A DNA stretch of 64,000 nucleotides, from positions 1-64,000 of the forward strand of contig NZ_JBNAFY010000008.1 of assembly GCF_049800915.1 (NCBI RefSeq). Direction: 5' to 3'. Position 1 is the first letter of the stretch; each line of letters begins with the position of its first letter. Shown one piece after another: positions 42,702 to 50,483 of this stretch. Source of the DNA: Amaricoccus macauensis_A. GTDB lineage: Bacteria > Pseudomonadota > Alphaproteobacteria > Rhodobacterales > Rhodobacteraceae. Position numbers and translations under genes: made by a program. The notes beneath the pieces were generated by a model. It ran no database searches. It saw only the letters and a list, made by a program, of their open reading frames with translations, and was not told the DNA's origin.

Positions 42702-43547
42702 ATGACCATCGCCGTCACCGCCGCCACGGGGCATCTCGGTGCCGAGATCGTTCGCAAGCTCATCGCCATGCCCGAGGCCGGGCCGGTCATCGGCCTCGCG
42801 CGGACACCGAAGAAGGCCGAAGGGCTGGGCATCGAGATCCGTCCGGGGGATTACACCCGGCCCGATGATCTGAAGGCCTCCCTGGCCGGTGTCTATACCG
42901 TTCTGCTGGTTTCCGGCATGGATGCGCCGGAGAACCGGATCGGCCAGCATCGCAACGTGATCGAGGCCGCGCGCGCCGCGGGGGTGAAGAAGATCGTCTA
43001 TACCAGCATCCAGGGGCCCGAGGCAGGCACGCGCTTCTCTCCCGTGGTGCAGAGCAATCGTCAGACCGAGGCCGACATCCGCGCCAGCGGGCTCGACTGG
43101 TCCATCGGGCGGAACGGGATCTATATCGAGCCCGATATCGAATACATCGAGAGCTACCGTGCGGCGGGTGAGATCGCCAACTGCGCCGGTGCGGGCAAAT
43201 GCGGCTATACCACCCGCTCCGAACTGGCCCATGCCTATGCCCGCCTGCTGACGCGCGCCGATCACGACGGGCGGACCGTCGACCTGAACGGCAGACCGAT
43301 CACGCAGGCGGAATTGGCGGTCCATATGAACGACACCTTCGGAACCGCGCTGCGCTACCGCGAGCTGACGGCGGAGGAATTTGCCGAGGATCGCGCGCGC
43401 GAGCTCGGGCTCTTCCTCGGTGGTGTCATTGCCGGGATCTACGAAGGCATCCAGCGTGGCGACTACGACCGGCCCGGCGATTACGAGGCCGTAGCCGGTC
43501 GGCCGCATCTGAGTTGGGAAGACTATTTCGCCATCCTGAAGGGCTGA
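42702..43547 (+). CDS. NmrA-family NAD(P)H-binding oxidoreductase (QorB-like)
   Basis: A 281-residue atypical short-chain dehydrogenase. The nucleotide loop is MTIAVTAATGHLGAEIVRKL, with GVKKIVYTSIQGPEA and WSIGRNGIYIEPDIEYIESY typical of the QorB/NmrA group, which lack the normal Tyr-x3-Lys catalytic pair. Many members reduce quinones with NADPH, or only sense NADP(H). AGGAG lies upstream of the ATG. It is probably co-transcribed with the NTF2-like gene under LysR control. Confidence 0.87.
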   Translation: MTIAVTAATGHLGAEIVRKLIAMPEAGPVIGLARTPKKAEGLGIEIRPGDYTRPDDLKASLAGVYTVLLVSGMDAPENRIGQHRNVIEAARAAGVKKIVYTSIQGPEAGTRFSPVVQSNRQTEADIRASGLDWSIGRNGIYIEPDIEYIESYRAAGEIANCAGAGKCGYTTRSELAHAYARLLTRADHDGRTVDLNGRPITQAELAVHMNDTFGTALRYRELTAEEFAEDRARELGLFLGGVIAGIYEGIQRGDYDRPGDYEAVAGRPHLSWEDYFAILKG

Positions 43548-43569
43548 GCACGCAGCCCCCTGCCCCGCA

Positions 43570-43586
43570 GGTTTCGCAGCGAAACC
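43570..43586. repeat. 17-bp palindrome, central A
   Basis: GGTTTCGCAGCGAAACC between the convergent NmrA-like and hipA genes; first of a pair 35 bases apart. Confidence 0.8.
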
Positions 43587-43604
43587 TCCTGTTCGCGCGC
43601 TTGG

Positions 43605-43621
43605 GGTTTCGCAGCGAAACC
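43605..43621. repeat. 17-bp palindrome, central A
   Basis: GGTTTCGCAGCGAAACC, second of a pair 35 bases apart, 17 bases before the hipA stop. Confidence 0.8.
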
Positions 43622-43637
43622 CTCCTCCCCCTCGGGG

Positions 43638-44951
43638 CTATTCCCGCAGGCGCCCGCCAATGCGCAGGGCGTTCTGCTCCACAAGCTCCGAAACCTGCGT
43701 GACGTGGCCGGTCACGACACCCGGAAGTGCCGTGACAGCGCGGGCTGTCTTCACCCGGTTTGCCACGATCCGGTCGATCAGCGTGCGCACCCGGCGCCGG
43801 ACATCCGCCGGGCGGAACCCGGCGCTCGCCGATATGGCGTCCCAGTGGCGCGCGGCGGTGTCGCCGGGCTTGCGTTTACTCCCCGCGATCTTCTGAGCGA
43901 AATACTGGTTCACCTGATCCCAGGGCAGCACGCTCGAGACATCGTAAAGTGGAGCCAGCCGGGGGCCTCCGCCGATGGGCACGAGGAGCGAATAGTTCTT
44001 CGCATGGGCATCGGAATTGGCCACGAGAATGTTGAAGATCACCTGGTCGAGCAGCGCAAGCGCATCTGCGGGCGGCAGGGCGCGCCCGGTCTCCAGCAGG
44101 CCCGCGAGGGTGAGGCCCGGAACCGTCCCCATCTCGTATTTCAGGCCCGGCGGCAGAGCGTTGGTCTGGGCGAAATCTTCCTGATGGACCCGGTGCAGCC
44201 GGCTGCTTGCCGTGATGCGCCGGTCATAGCGCAGGACGCAGATGGCCGAGCGGGAGCCGGCCGCGAGCGCGGTTGCCTCCACGGATGCGATCCCGGCGGC
44301 ACGGGCAAGCCGGAGGCAGAAGACCTCGTTCTCGACCATGCCGGGAAGGGCCGGATTGTCGGGCTTGAGGATGATGGTAGAGGGGGCGCCCCCGCGCGCT
44401 ACCGCCAGCACATCGCCTTCGCGCGGCAGGCGCATTACGGGGTGGCCATCGGGGTCGAGTACCGCGAGGGCGGATTTTTTCTGTCCGCCCGCGAGGGATT
44501 GCCGCACGCCGTCCTCCCCCACGAGAAGCGGGCGGCGGCCGAGATCTTCCAGATGCGCCTCGAGGGCCGCACTCGGATCGGCCTCGCTGTAAAGCTCGGT
44601 CAGGGGCGTGTAGCTCCAGGCCGCGCGATCGCTCGGAGCGCCGAAGGAAAGGGCACCGGCCGTGTCCGCGCCGATCTCGCGCAGGATGGCCAGGACATCG
44701 GTCCGCGCGAGGCCGAGGGACCGGGCGACGAGGGTGAGTTGCTGCTCCTCGGGCAGGAGGCCCGCCAGCCACGGCGTGACGATATCCGGGGAATGGGGCC
44801 CCGCACGCAGGGGGACCTTGAGAGACAGCGGGAAGGCGCCGCGCGTGGCCAGCCATGTCTCGCTGTAGGTAAAATCAAGTTCCCCGCCCTCACCCACCTC
44901 GATCTCGCCCAGGCGAAAGCTATCGAAATAGACAGGGACGCTTTCGCTCAT
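43638..44951 (-). CDS. hipA: HipA-family Ser/Thr kinase toxin
   Basis: A 437-residue HipA-like kinase. The N-terminal couple_hipA domain (VPVYFDSFRLGEIEVGEGG) is followed by the ATP loop SLAGGQKKSALAVL (equivalent to GAQEKTAL), STIILKPD, the catalytic NSDAHAKNYSLLV and the metal-binding LAPLYDVSSVLP. HipA toxins phosphorylate aminoacyl-tRNA synthetases and cause persistence. ATG 44951 overlaps the stop of a small upstream frame (ATGA); a start at 44957 is also possible. It is the last gene of a hipB-orf-hipA operon. Key residues are all present. Confidence 0.92.
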   Translation of the reverse strand: MSESVPVYFDSFRLGEIEVGEGGELDFTYSETWLATRGAFPLSLKVPLRAGPHSPDIVTPWLAGLLPEEQQLTLVARSLGLARTDVLAILREIGADTAGALSFGAPSDRAAWSYTPLTELYSEADPSAALEAHLEDLGRRPLLVGEDGVRQSLAGGQKKSALAVLDPDGHPVMRLPREGDVLAVARGGAPSTIILKPDNPALPGMVENEVFCLRLARAAGIASVEATALAAGSRSAICVLRYDRRITASSRLHRVHQEDFAQTNALPPGLKYEMGTVPGLTLAGLLETGRALPPADALALLDQVIFNILVANSDAHAKNYSLLVPIGGGPRLAPLYDVSSVLPWDQVNQYFAQKIAGSKRKPGDTAARHWDAISASAGFRPADVRRRVRTLIDRIVANRVKTARAVTALPGVVTGHVTQVSELVEQNALRIGGRLRE

Positions 44952-45232
44952 GGCCATACCCGCAATGCGTGGCCGTCGGTTCGCAGGTCTTTCGCGATCT
45001 TCGCGGCAGTCGGTCCCGGCCCGGAACAAGGCGTGTAACGCCGCCGGGCCAGCGCCCGTCCGCCCCAGGGGCGGGCGCTCACCCTGCCAGCATCTTCACG
45101 AACAGTCGCACGCCATGTTTGCACCGTAAATCGCGCCGGACAGTCGAATGGGCGCGCCACCCTCGGACGGCCGCTGACCCTGCCAAACGATAAGTGTATC
45201 TCAAGACCCGAGCCGACATGGATCTCGCTCAT
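44948..45232 (-). CDS. Small unrecognised ORF coupled between hipB and hipA
   Basis: A 94-codon frame that starts in an ATGA overlap with the hipB stop (45232) and ends in an ATGA overlap with the hipA start (44951). The predicted product is basic and rich in Arg, Pro and Gly (MSEIHVGSGLEIHLSFGRVS at the N-terminus) and resembles nothing known to me. HipA here is full length with its own N-subdomain, so this is not an obvious HipS of the HipBST type. It could be a third module component, a translational relay that couples hipA to hipB, or chance. The coding composition is weak evidence either way. Confidence 0.4.
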   Translation of the reverse strand: MSEIHVGSGLEIHLSFGRVSGRPRVARPFDCPARFTVQTWRATVREDAGRVSARPWGGRALARRRYTPCSGPGPTAAKIAKDLRTDGHALRVWP

Positions 45233-45522
45233 TCGTAGCCGTCCAGGTCATAGCCGCCGCTCGGAGGCTCCAGTGTAGGCGGTTCTTCCTCTCCATCGGA
45301 AGCGGCAAGCAGCGTGGTCGGTGCAAGCCGCAGGGCCTCGGCGATCCGGGCGAGTGTGGTAAGCCGCGAGTCTCGTTTGCCGGTTTCGATCAGCGAGAGG
45401 GCACCTGTGCTGATGCCGGTGAGGCGCGCGAGATCGGTGAGGCTGAGGTTGGCCGCGAGGCGCGCGGCCCGGATGCGTTTGCCGGTCTCGATCAGGATGG
45501 GGTCGCTTGCATCATCGGCCAT
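45229..45522 (-). CDS. hipB: HipB-family antitoxin (helix-turn-helix)
   Basis: A 97-residue XRE-family DNA-binding protein: IRAARLAANLSLTDLARLTG and ISTGALSLIETGKRDSRLTT form the helix-turn-helix, and the C-terminal acidic, Pro/Gly tail (GGYDLDGYE) may contact HipA. It is the first gene of the hip operon. Two inverted repeats directly upstream (45537-45556 and 45587-45605) are its likely operators. Confidence 0.9.
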   Translation of the reverse strand: MADDASDPILIETGKRIRAARLAANLSLTDLARLTGISTGALSLIETGKRDSRLTTLARIAEALRLAPTTLLAASDGEEEPPTLEPPSGGYDLDGYE

Positions 45523-45536
45523 GGGATGGGATCCGG

Positions 45537-45556
45537 TTTTACCTTTTAAGGTAAAA
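45537..45556. promoter_or_regulatory. Candidate HipB operator 1
   Basis: TTTTACCTTTTAAGGTAAAA is an inverted repeat with 9-bp perfect arms, 15 bases upstream of the hipB start. A second related site lies at 45587. HipB proteins bind such palindromes to autorepress. Confidence 0.8.
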
Positions 45557-45586
45557 TGGGATGGCCAGCCACAGATCGCAATGGAA

Positions 45587-45605
45587 TTTTACCTAAAACG
45601 GTAAA
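45587..45605. promoter_or_regulatory. Candidate HipB operator 2
   Basis: TTTTACCTAAAACGGTAAA keeps the arms TTTACC/GGTAAA of operator 1. The two centres are about 50 bases apart, near five helical turns, compatible with cooperative binding. Confidence 0.75.
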
Positions 45606-45636
45606 GGCCGAGCAAAGTTGTGGCCCCCTGCCCCGA

Positions 45637-45653
45637 GGTTTCGCAGCGAAACC
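45637..45653. repeat. 17-bp palindrome, central A
   Basis: GGTTTCGCAGCGAAACC, between the hipB promoter and the parB stop. Confidence 0.8.
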
Positions 45654-45737
45654 TGTCGACCTTGCCCCCTTTTGCAGCAGGCGCCGGCACGGAGGTGCTG
45701 CGCACCTTGATCCCGTGCCGAATACCCTTGGCATGCG

Positions 45738-46826
45738 CTACCCTTTCCCCCCGAACGCGCGGGCGATGCCCTCCATGGCCGCCTCGACAAGCGAGGCATC
45801 GGCGTTCTTGCCGCGAAACCGGATGACGAAGCCCTGCCCGTCATGCCCGCTTTCCATCACCACGCCGTCGGTGAGCGGAAAGCTGCGCCCGCCATAACTC
45901 GGCTGCATCGGGGTGCCAGACCGGGGGCGACCACCCTGCCCTTCGGGTTTCGGCCGCGCCTCGGCCTCCTCGATCACCGGCAGGATTGCCCGCCACTCGG
46001 TCTCCGCATCCGTCGCCTGTGCGGTCTCGAGCGTCTCGCGGAGTTTCGCTGCGAAACCCAGACGAAGAGCCATGGCAAGCCGCAGCCCGCCCCGCTCGCT
46101 GAGATCCTGCGGAAAGCGCAAGGCGTCGCCCAGTTCCTCATGGATCAGCGCGAAGGATCGGATCTTCGAACGCTTGGCCTTTGAGGCGCTGGCATAGAGC
46201 CGGGCCACAGCGGTCTCGATATCGGCGAAGGTGCCCTGCTCCACAGTCAATGCCGCGATCCGCCCGCGCTCGTACTGGCTGATTTCCGAGCGGACCTCGT
46301 TCTCCTCGACCATGGCGACGAAGGCCTCTGCCGCATCGCCCGGACGCCGGACGAAAGCCGCAATCTCGGCAGCGGCTCCTTTCAGCTCGTGCATCGCCGC
46401 GACCCGGCGATAGCCTGAGATCAGCCCGTAGCGGCGGCCCGCCCGCGGCGGGGTCAGTTCGAACACCTCCACCGGCAGCCGCAGCCCGTTCGCGGCAATC
46501 GAGGCCTTCAACTCGTCGAGTTCCTCCCGGTCGAGCGCCAGCCGGTCGCGGGTGATCTCGTCGGTCTCGATCTCCGAGAGCGGGATCGCCACTGCCAGCC
46601 GTCCAGCGGCCTCGGCCTCGCGCAATCGCTCGGCATCGGCATGGTCGCGAGCAGCTTCCGCGCGGGCCGCGATCGGCACCGGCTGGGCCGCGGCCGCGGC
46701 ATCGCCGGCCACTTGGGCAATGGGCGGAACCGAGAAAGGATTGCTGGCAGGTTTCGCTGCGAAACCCGCCTCGAGTTCGCGCAGCTCCTCGGCGCTCGGG
46801 CCCTCAACCCGCTTTCTGCGTGCCAT
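45738..46826 (-). CDS. parB: ParB-family partition protein
   Basis: A 362-residue centromere-binding protein. The N-terminal ParB/Spo0J nuclease-like region is at about 80-170 (IPLSEIETDEITRDRLALDR, YGLISGYRRVAAMHEL, the GxxR(R)xxA-type motif), followed by a helix-turn-helix linker (SEISQYERGRIAALTVEQGT). The C-terminus is Gly/Pro-rich and then compact. ATG 46826 lies inside the parA 3' end (23-base overlap), so parB is translated from the parA message. Two copies of the 17-bp palindrome are in the gene (46042, 46750), each encoding GFAAK in the protein, one in the N-terminal part and one near the middle. Confidence 0.9.
   Translation of the reverse strand: MARRKRVEGPSAEELRELEAGFAAKPASNPFSVPPIAQVAGDAAAAAQPVPIAARAEAARDHADAERLREAEAAGRLAVAIPLSEIETDEITRDRLALDREELDELKASIAANGLRLPVEVFELTPPRAGRRYGLISGYRRVAAMHELKGAAAEIAAFVRRPGDAAEAFVAMVEENEVRSEISQYERGRIAALTVEQGTFADIETAVARLYASASKAKRSKIRSFALIHEELGDALRFPQDLSERGGLRLAMALRLGFAAKLRETLETAQATDAETEWRAILPVIEEAEARPKPEGQGGRPRSGTPMQPSYGGRSFPLTDGVVMESGHDGQGFVIRFRGKNADASLVEAAMEGIARAFGGKG
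46042..46058. repeat. 17-bp palindrome inside parB, one mismatch
   Basis: AGTTTCGCTGCGAAACC differs from the consensus only at the first base. It reads GFAAKL in ParB. Confidence 0.75.
46750..46766. repeat. 17-bp palindrome inside parB
   Basis: GGTTTCGCTGCGAAACC (central T) reads GFAAKP in the N-terminal region of ParB. Confidence 0.8.
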
Positions 46827-48222
46827 TCGGCTCTCCTGCGGTCTTTTCGGATTGGGCCATCTGCTGGTCGCGCCACCAGCAGCCGATGAGGATCTCCTTG
46901 AACTCGGCATAGGTCCGGTCAAAGGCCTCGCGACCGCGGGCATAGGTCTCGCGATTGAAGTCGCGGTAATCGGCCTCGTAGATGCCGTTCACCTGTTCGC
47001 CGGCCTGGCCGACCAGTGCGGTGAACTCCTGGCGGTAGGCGTTCATCAGATCGCCGAAATAGGCCTGGATGACATTGGCGAGGTCGGTCTGCTGGTTCGG
47101 ATCGAAGCGCGTGATGATGGTGCGCACCACGTCCCATTCGAACTTCACCTCGTCGAGGCCCGCCGCCCGCCGCGCCGCATTCTCGCCGGTCTCGATGGAG
47201 GCAAAGGTCGAATAGAGCATGTCGAAGAAGCGGCCCGTGCTATCGAACTCGAGGAATGAGGCGCCCAGAGGCACCAGCAGGATGTCGGCAGCGGCGAGCG
47301 CGTTGATGGTGAGGTAGCCAAGGGCAGGGGGGGTGTCGAGGATCACCACGTCATACCGGTCGAGCACGCCCTCGCTCTCGAGGAAGTTGGTGAGCCCATC
47401 CCAGAGCGGCCAGCCGCGCGCCTGCATCCGCCAGACCGGGATCTGGAACTCGGCCCAGTAGAGGTTGAGCTGCGCTCCGATCAGGTCGAGGTTCGGCCAG
47501 TGGGTCTTCTGGATGATGTCGTCGGCCGAGAGCGTGCGGGCCTCGGCCAGTGTCTCGTCGAAGGGCAGGGGGGGCTGACCCTGGGCCTCGCGGATGCGGT
47601 TCTCCTCGTCGAGGTGGCGGGCGTAATCCTTGGCGAGGGCGGGGAAGACGGTCTTCCACTCGTCGGGCACCTCGCCGCCGAGAATCGATGTCATCGACCC
47701 CTGGCTGTCGAGATCGATCACCAGCACCTTGTAGCCGTCCAGAGCCGCGGCCATTGCCAGATGCGCGGCAGTGGAGGTCTTGCCGACGCCGCCCTTGAAG
47801 TTCGCCACCGCGGCGATCTTGGCGGGCTGGCCCTCGGGGCGGAACGGCAGGTAGTTCTTGGAGGCGAGGCCCTCGCTCGCCAGATGGTTTCGCAGCGAAA
47901 CCACCTCTTCGAGCGTGAACCACTTAGTGCCACCCGAGCCTTCGCCCTGGGGCAGGTCGGGGTTCTGGCGCAGCACCCGGCGGAAATGGGTGGGTGCGAT
48001 GGGCAAGAGGTAGCGGCAGACCTCCCAGGTGGAGAAGCGGCGCAGGCGCTTCTTGCCATCGGGCGCATAGCCTTTCTTCGCCAGATCCTGCCGGCCGCGG
48101 GTAGCAAAAGCGGCGGCCTTGGCGAAGCGAGCGGTGTCCACCGGTGCGCTGAGCTTGGCGGCAGCGCGCTCCGGGTCGAGATGGAAATACGGCGGGGGAG
48201 GGGGGTCCACCTTGCGGTTCAT
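46804..48222 (-). CDS. parA: ParA-family partition ATPase with N-terminal DNA-binding domain
   Basis: A 472-residue type Ia ParA. The N-terminal about 110 residues contain a winged-helix-like DNA-binding region (RRFSTWEVCRYLLPIAPTHF) used for autoregulation. The deviant Walker A is FKGGVGKTSTAAHLA with Lys about 148; VLVIDLDSQGSMTS is Walker A' and VVILDTPPALGYLT is Walker B. It would move plasmid-ParB complexes over the nucleoid. A palindrome copy at 47886 lies in the N-terminal domain (VSLRN). It is the first gene of the parA-parB operon. Confidence 0.95.
   Translation of the reverse strand: MNRKVDPPPPPYFHLDPERAAAKLSAPVDTARFAKAAAFATRGRQDLAKKGYAPDGKKRLRRFSTWEVCRYLLPIAPTHFRRVLRQNPDLPQGEGSGGTKWFTLEEVVSLRNHLASEGLASKNYLPFRPEGQPAKIAAVANFKGGVGKTSTAAHLAMAAALDGYKVLVIDLDSQGSMTSILGGEVPDEWKTVFPALAKDYARHLDEENRIREAQGQPPLPFDETLAEARTLSADDIIQKTHWPNLDLIGAQLNLYWAEFQIPVWRMQARGWPLWDGLTNFLESEGVLDRYDVVILDTPPALGYLTINALAAADILLVPLGASFLEFDSTGRFFDMLYSTFASIETGENAARRAAGLDEVKFEWDVVRTIITRFDPNQQTDLANVIQAYFGDLMNAYRQEFTALVGQAGEQVNGIYEADYRDFNRETYARGREAFDRTYAEFKEILIGCWWRDQQMAQSEKTAGEPNGTQKAG
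47886..47902. repeat. 17-bp palindrome inside parA
   Basis: GGTTTCGCAGCGAAACC in the region encoding the N-terminal domain of ParA. Confidence 0.8.
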
Positions 48223-48368
48223 GCCTCATTGTCCCTTTTTGCGTGCCGGTTTTATGGCACAGGTTTTCTGCATCGATACGGGAAATATGGCACATGGGGG
48301 GAGGTCTGTGAATTGATTGCTGTGGAAATCTCGCGTCGGGGCAGGGGCGTTGCCCATATGTTGGGAGA

Positions 48369-48385
48369 GGTTTCGCAGCGAAACC
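48369..48385. repeat. 17-bp palindrome upstream of parA
   Basis: GGTTTCGCAGCGAAACC; first of a pair whose starts are 31 bases apart. Confidence 0.8.
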
Positions 48386-48399
48386 TGTTTTGCGGGCGT

Positions 48400-48416
48400 G
48401 GTTTCGCTGCGAAACC
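48400..48416. repeat. 17-bp palindrome upstream of parA
   Basis: GGTTTCGCTGCGAAACC; second of the pair, about three helical turns from the first. Confidence 0.8.
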
Positions 48417-48706
48417 CCTTGAGGAAAGTGCGATGCGCGGGTGGATCAGGGTCGCCTTGGGCCTTGATCGCAGGAACAGATCCCATCATTGGACCAGGTC
48501 GCGCCGGAAAGGCTGCCATTCCGGTATAAACCTGTGCCTCTGATGCGGCGCAGATCCTGCGGGGCGCTAACCTTCCGTTAACCACCCCTGAACTTGGAGC
48601 CTCTTTTCGGTTTTGGCGTCGGATCCAGCGGACCGACTTGCTGTTCGGGACGGCAAGAAGGCCCTTCGGCTGACCGCCCATTCAACTCTTAATGGGAGAC
48701 CAAAAC

Positions 48707-49348
48707 ATGCATAAGACAATTTCCAAACCGCTTCCGGTTATCATTGCGCCCCCACAGATTACTGGGGGAAGTATTGGAGTACTGGCCAGTTGGCTCGGAG
48801 ATGTCGCCACCGTGCCCGACGGAACGTTGGTGGGCATCGATATATGGATGCAAACTACGTGTGGTGACGGGGGAAGATCCTTTGTAAGAAAGTGTTACGC
48901 GGCTGAATCAAATGAATTCAGCACTCCGAAATCAAAATATTTCTGTGATGTCAGTCAGAAATTAGATGATTATAACTTCAGGTTATTCGACTTGCTCAGC
49001 CAATTAGTTAATGATTCGAAATCTATATTCTTTCATGTTAAGTCGGAATTCAAAAGGGAATCTTTTGAGTTCGGGCGAGATAAAGATTTAGACAGTTATA
49101 GTTTTCGTGCGCTGGTTTGTCGAGATTTCACGATCGTCTTCGCTTACGATTGGTTCGACTTCGAGGCAGAAATGCCAGATCGGATGCATGCCATGCTTAT
49201 GCTACACAATTATCAGGGTGTCACGACCGGGTGTGCACTTCTCAAGACTCTCAGGGCCTACCTGAAGGAACTCACGCTCGAGAATGAATTTCTGGATCAA
49301 TTTCGTTTCGAGGTTCCGACATTGAGTGATATTCTCGCGGCGAAATGA
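48707..49348 (+). CDS. Orphan protein of unknown function, A+T-rich
   Basis: A 213-residue protein starting MHKTISKPLPVIIAPPQITG. ATG 48707 is chosen because GGGAGA lies nine bases upstream; an ATG 15 bases earlier would overlap that site. The rest is mixed alpha/beta (DSKSIFFHVKSEFKRESFEF, LVCRDFTIVFAYDWFDFEAE) with one possible C-terminal helix (ALLKTLRAYLKELTL). I recognise no family. Its third codon positions are far more A+T-rich than those of parA or the catabolic operon, which suggests recent acquisition. There is no signal peptide or membrane segment. It might be an immunity, defence or phage-derived protein, but nothing shows this. Confidence 0.7.
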   Translation: MHKTISKPLPVIIAPPQITGGSIGVLASWLGDVATVPDGTLVGIDIWMQTTCGDGGRSFVRKCYAAESNEFSTPKSKYFCDVSQKLDDYNFRLFDLLSQLVNDSKSIFFHVKSEFKRESFEFGRDKDLDSYSFRALVCRDFTIVFAYDWFDFEAEMPDRMHAMLMLHNYQGVTTGCALLKTLRAYLKELTLENEFLDQFRFEVPTLSDILAAK

Positions 49349-49406
49349 CCATGTGCAGGGGAGGCCTGCTTGCCGGTATGTGGTCTCGCTCAAGGTTTCC
49401 CCACTG

Positions 49407-49421
49407 CGTCGGTAAAGTCCA
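49407..49421 (-). repeat. Iteron-like site 16 kb from the origin
   Basis: CGTCGGTAAAGTCCA is the reverse complement of TGGACTTTACCGACG, two differences from the iteron. It lies in the 282-base gap (49349-49630) between the orphan gene and the DeoR-family gene, where nothing else was recognised. Confidence 0.55.
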
Positions 49422-49630
49422 AGTCATCGATCTTCCGGATACTTCCATTTCGATCGGTCCAGACCGGGGTCTCTCCGCTCTCATGGGTATCGACCTTCGC
49501 GGGCAATTGCATTGGCGCAATCGCGGTGGTGCTGCATTGCGCACCTCCCGTCCGCTTCGAGAGCATGTGCGAGGCCCGAAGCCTGTCCGGCCAGGAGAAC
49601 GACCGGGCAAACGGAAGCCGCGAGAGCGGA

Positions 49631-50413
49631 TCACGCCCTGAGCTTCTGAGCCGGAGAGCGCGTGGTTTGGTGGATCTGGCCTCGAGTGAGGTTGATCAAT
49701 GGCTCCGCATCTCCGTCGGTTACCAGGTGCTCGATCTCGTCGAGCCTGCAGAGCGACACCCGACTTTCCGCGCCAAGCTTCTCCGAGTGGCACAGCATGA
49801 TGCATTCGCGAGAACGTCGCATCATCGCGCGCGCCACTTCGGCCTCGTGCAGTTCGTAATCCGTCGCGCCACGGTCCGGGTGAATTCCAACCGGTGAGAT
49901 CACCGCGAAATCAGCCAGGAACCGGTCGATCTCCGACAGCGTCATCTCGCCATATGTGGCCGGAACATCCGTGTGCGGCCGCCCGCCCAGCAAGAGCGTG
50001 TCGCAGTTTCCTGCGGAGCCGAGGATGCGGGCAATCTCGATCGAGTTGGTGATCACCCGCACATCCCCCTCGCGCGCCAGTTGTTCGGCAAAGGCCCGCG
50101 TTGTCGTGCCCGCATCGACGAAGATCGTGGAGCCGCGCGGGATGATCGTGCAGGCCATCGCGCCGATTGCGGATTTCTGATCGGCGTGCGCCGCCAAGCG
50201 TTCGGAGAAGGCAAGTTCGGGCTTAATCTCGCGCTCCACCGACATGGCCCCGCCATGGACCCGGACCAGCGTGCCGTCCTGCTCCATGTCCAGGAGATCG
50301 CGTCGGACCGTCTCGCGCGAGACATCAAAGAGCTGCGCGAGCTGGTTGGTGAAGACTTTCTTCTCGGTGCCCAGGAGCTCCAGAATTTTCGACTGTCGTT
50401 CGTGGGACCACAT
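49631..50413 (-). CDS. DeoR/GlpR-family transcriptional regulator
   Basis: A 260-residue repressor-type regulator. The N-terminal helix-turn-helix is RQSKILELLGTEKKVFTNQL with FDVSRETVRRDLLDMEQDGT, the DeoR signature. The effector domain follows the GlpR pattern (FVDAGTTTRAFAEQL, VITNSIEIARIL, LLLGGRPHTDVPATYG), usually sensing a phosphorylated sugar or polyol. It is divergent from the phosphatase-ABC operon, which it probably controls through the inverted repeats in the intergenic region. Confidence 0.94.
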   Translation of the reverse strand: MWSHERQSKILELLGTEKKVFTNQLAQLFDVSRETVRRDLLDMEQDGTLVRVHGGAMSVEREIKPELAFSERLAAHADQKSAIGAMACTIIPRGSTIFVDAGTTTRAFAEQLAREGDVRVITNSIEIARILGSAGNCDTLLLGGRPHTDVPATYGEMTLSEIDRFLADFAVISPVGIHPDRGATDYELHEAEVARAMMRRSRECIMLCHSEKLGAESRVSLCRLDEIEHLVTDGDAEPLINLTRGQIHQTTRSPAQKLRA

Positions 50414-50483
50414 TGTACTTCACCTCGCGGGCTGGGTTTGGATCAATAATCAATCTGAATTTGCCACATATGAAAGCCTGATT

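Larger units (their letters stand above)
48223..48706. other. Upstream region of parA with two palindromes
   Basis: About 480 bases upstream of parA and of the rightward orphan gene. It holds palindromes at 48369 and 48400 and two TATGGCACA elements (48253-48261 and 48288-48296, 35 bases apart) in the likely parA promoter. These repeats could be the ParA or ParB operator region. Open frames seen here consist largely of the palindromes and are not credible. Confidence 0.5.

Noticed and set aside
44948..45232. The frame between hipB and hipA as HipS of a three-part HipBST module
   Set aside because: HipA here already has its N-subdomain and the small frame does not resemble it.
48317..48529. 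A plus-strand frame upstream of the orphan gene
   Set aside because: Most of its residues are encoded by two palindrome copies, and it has no start context.
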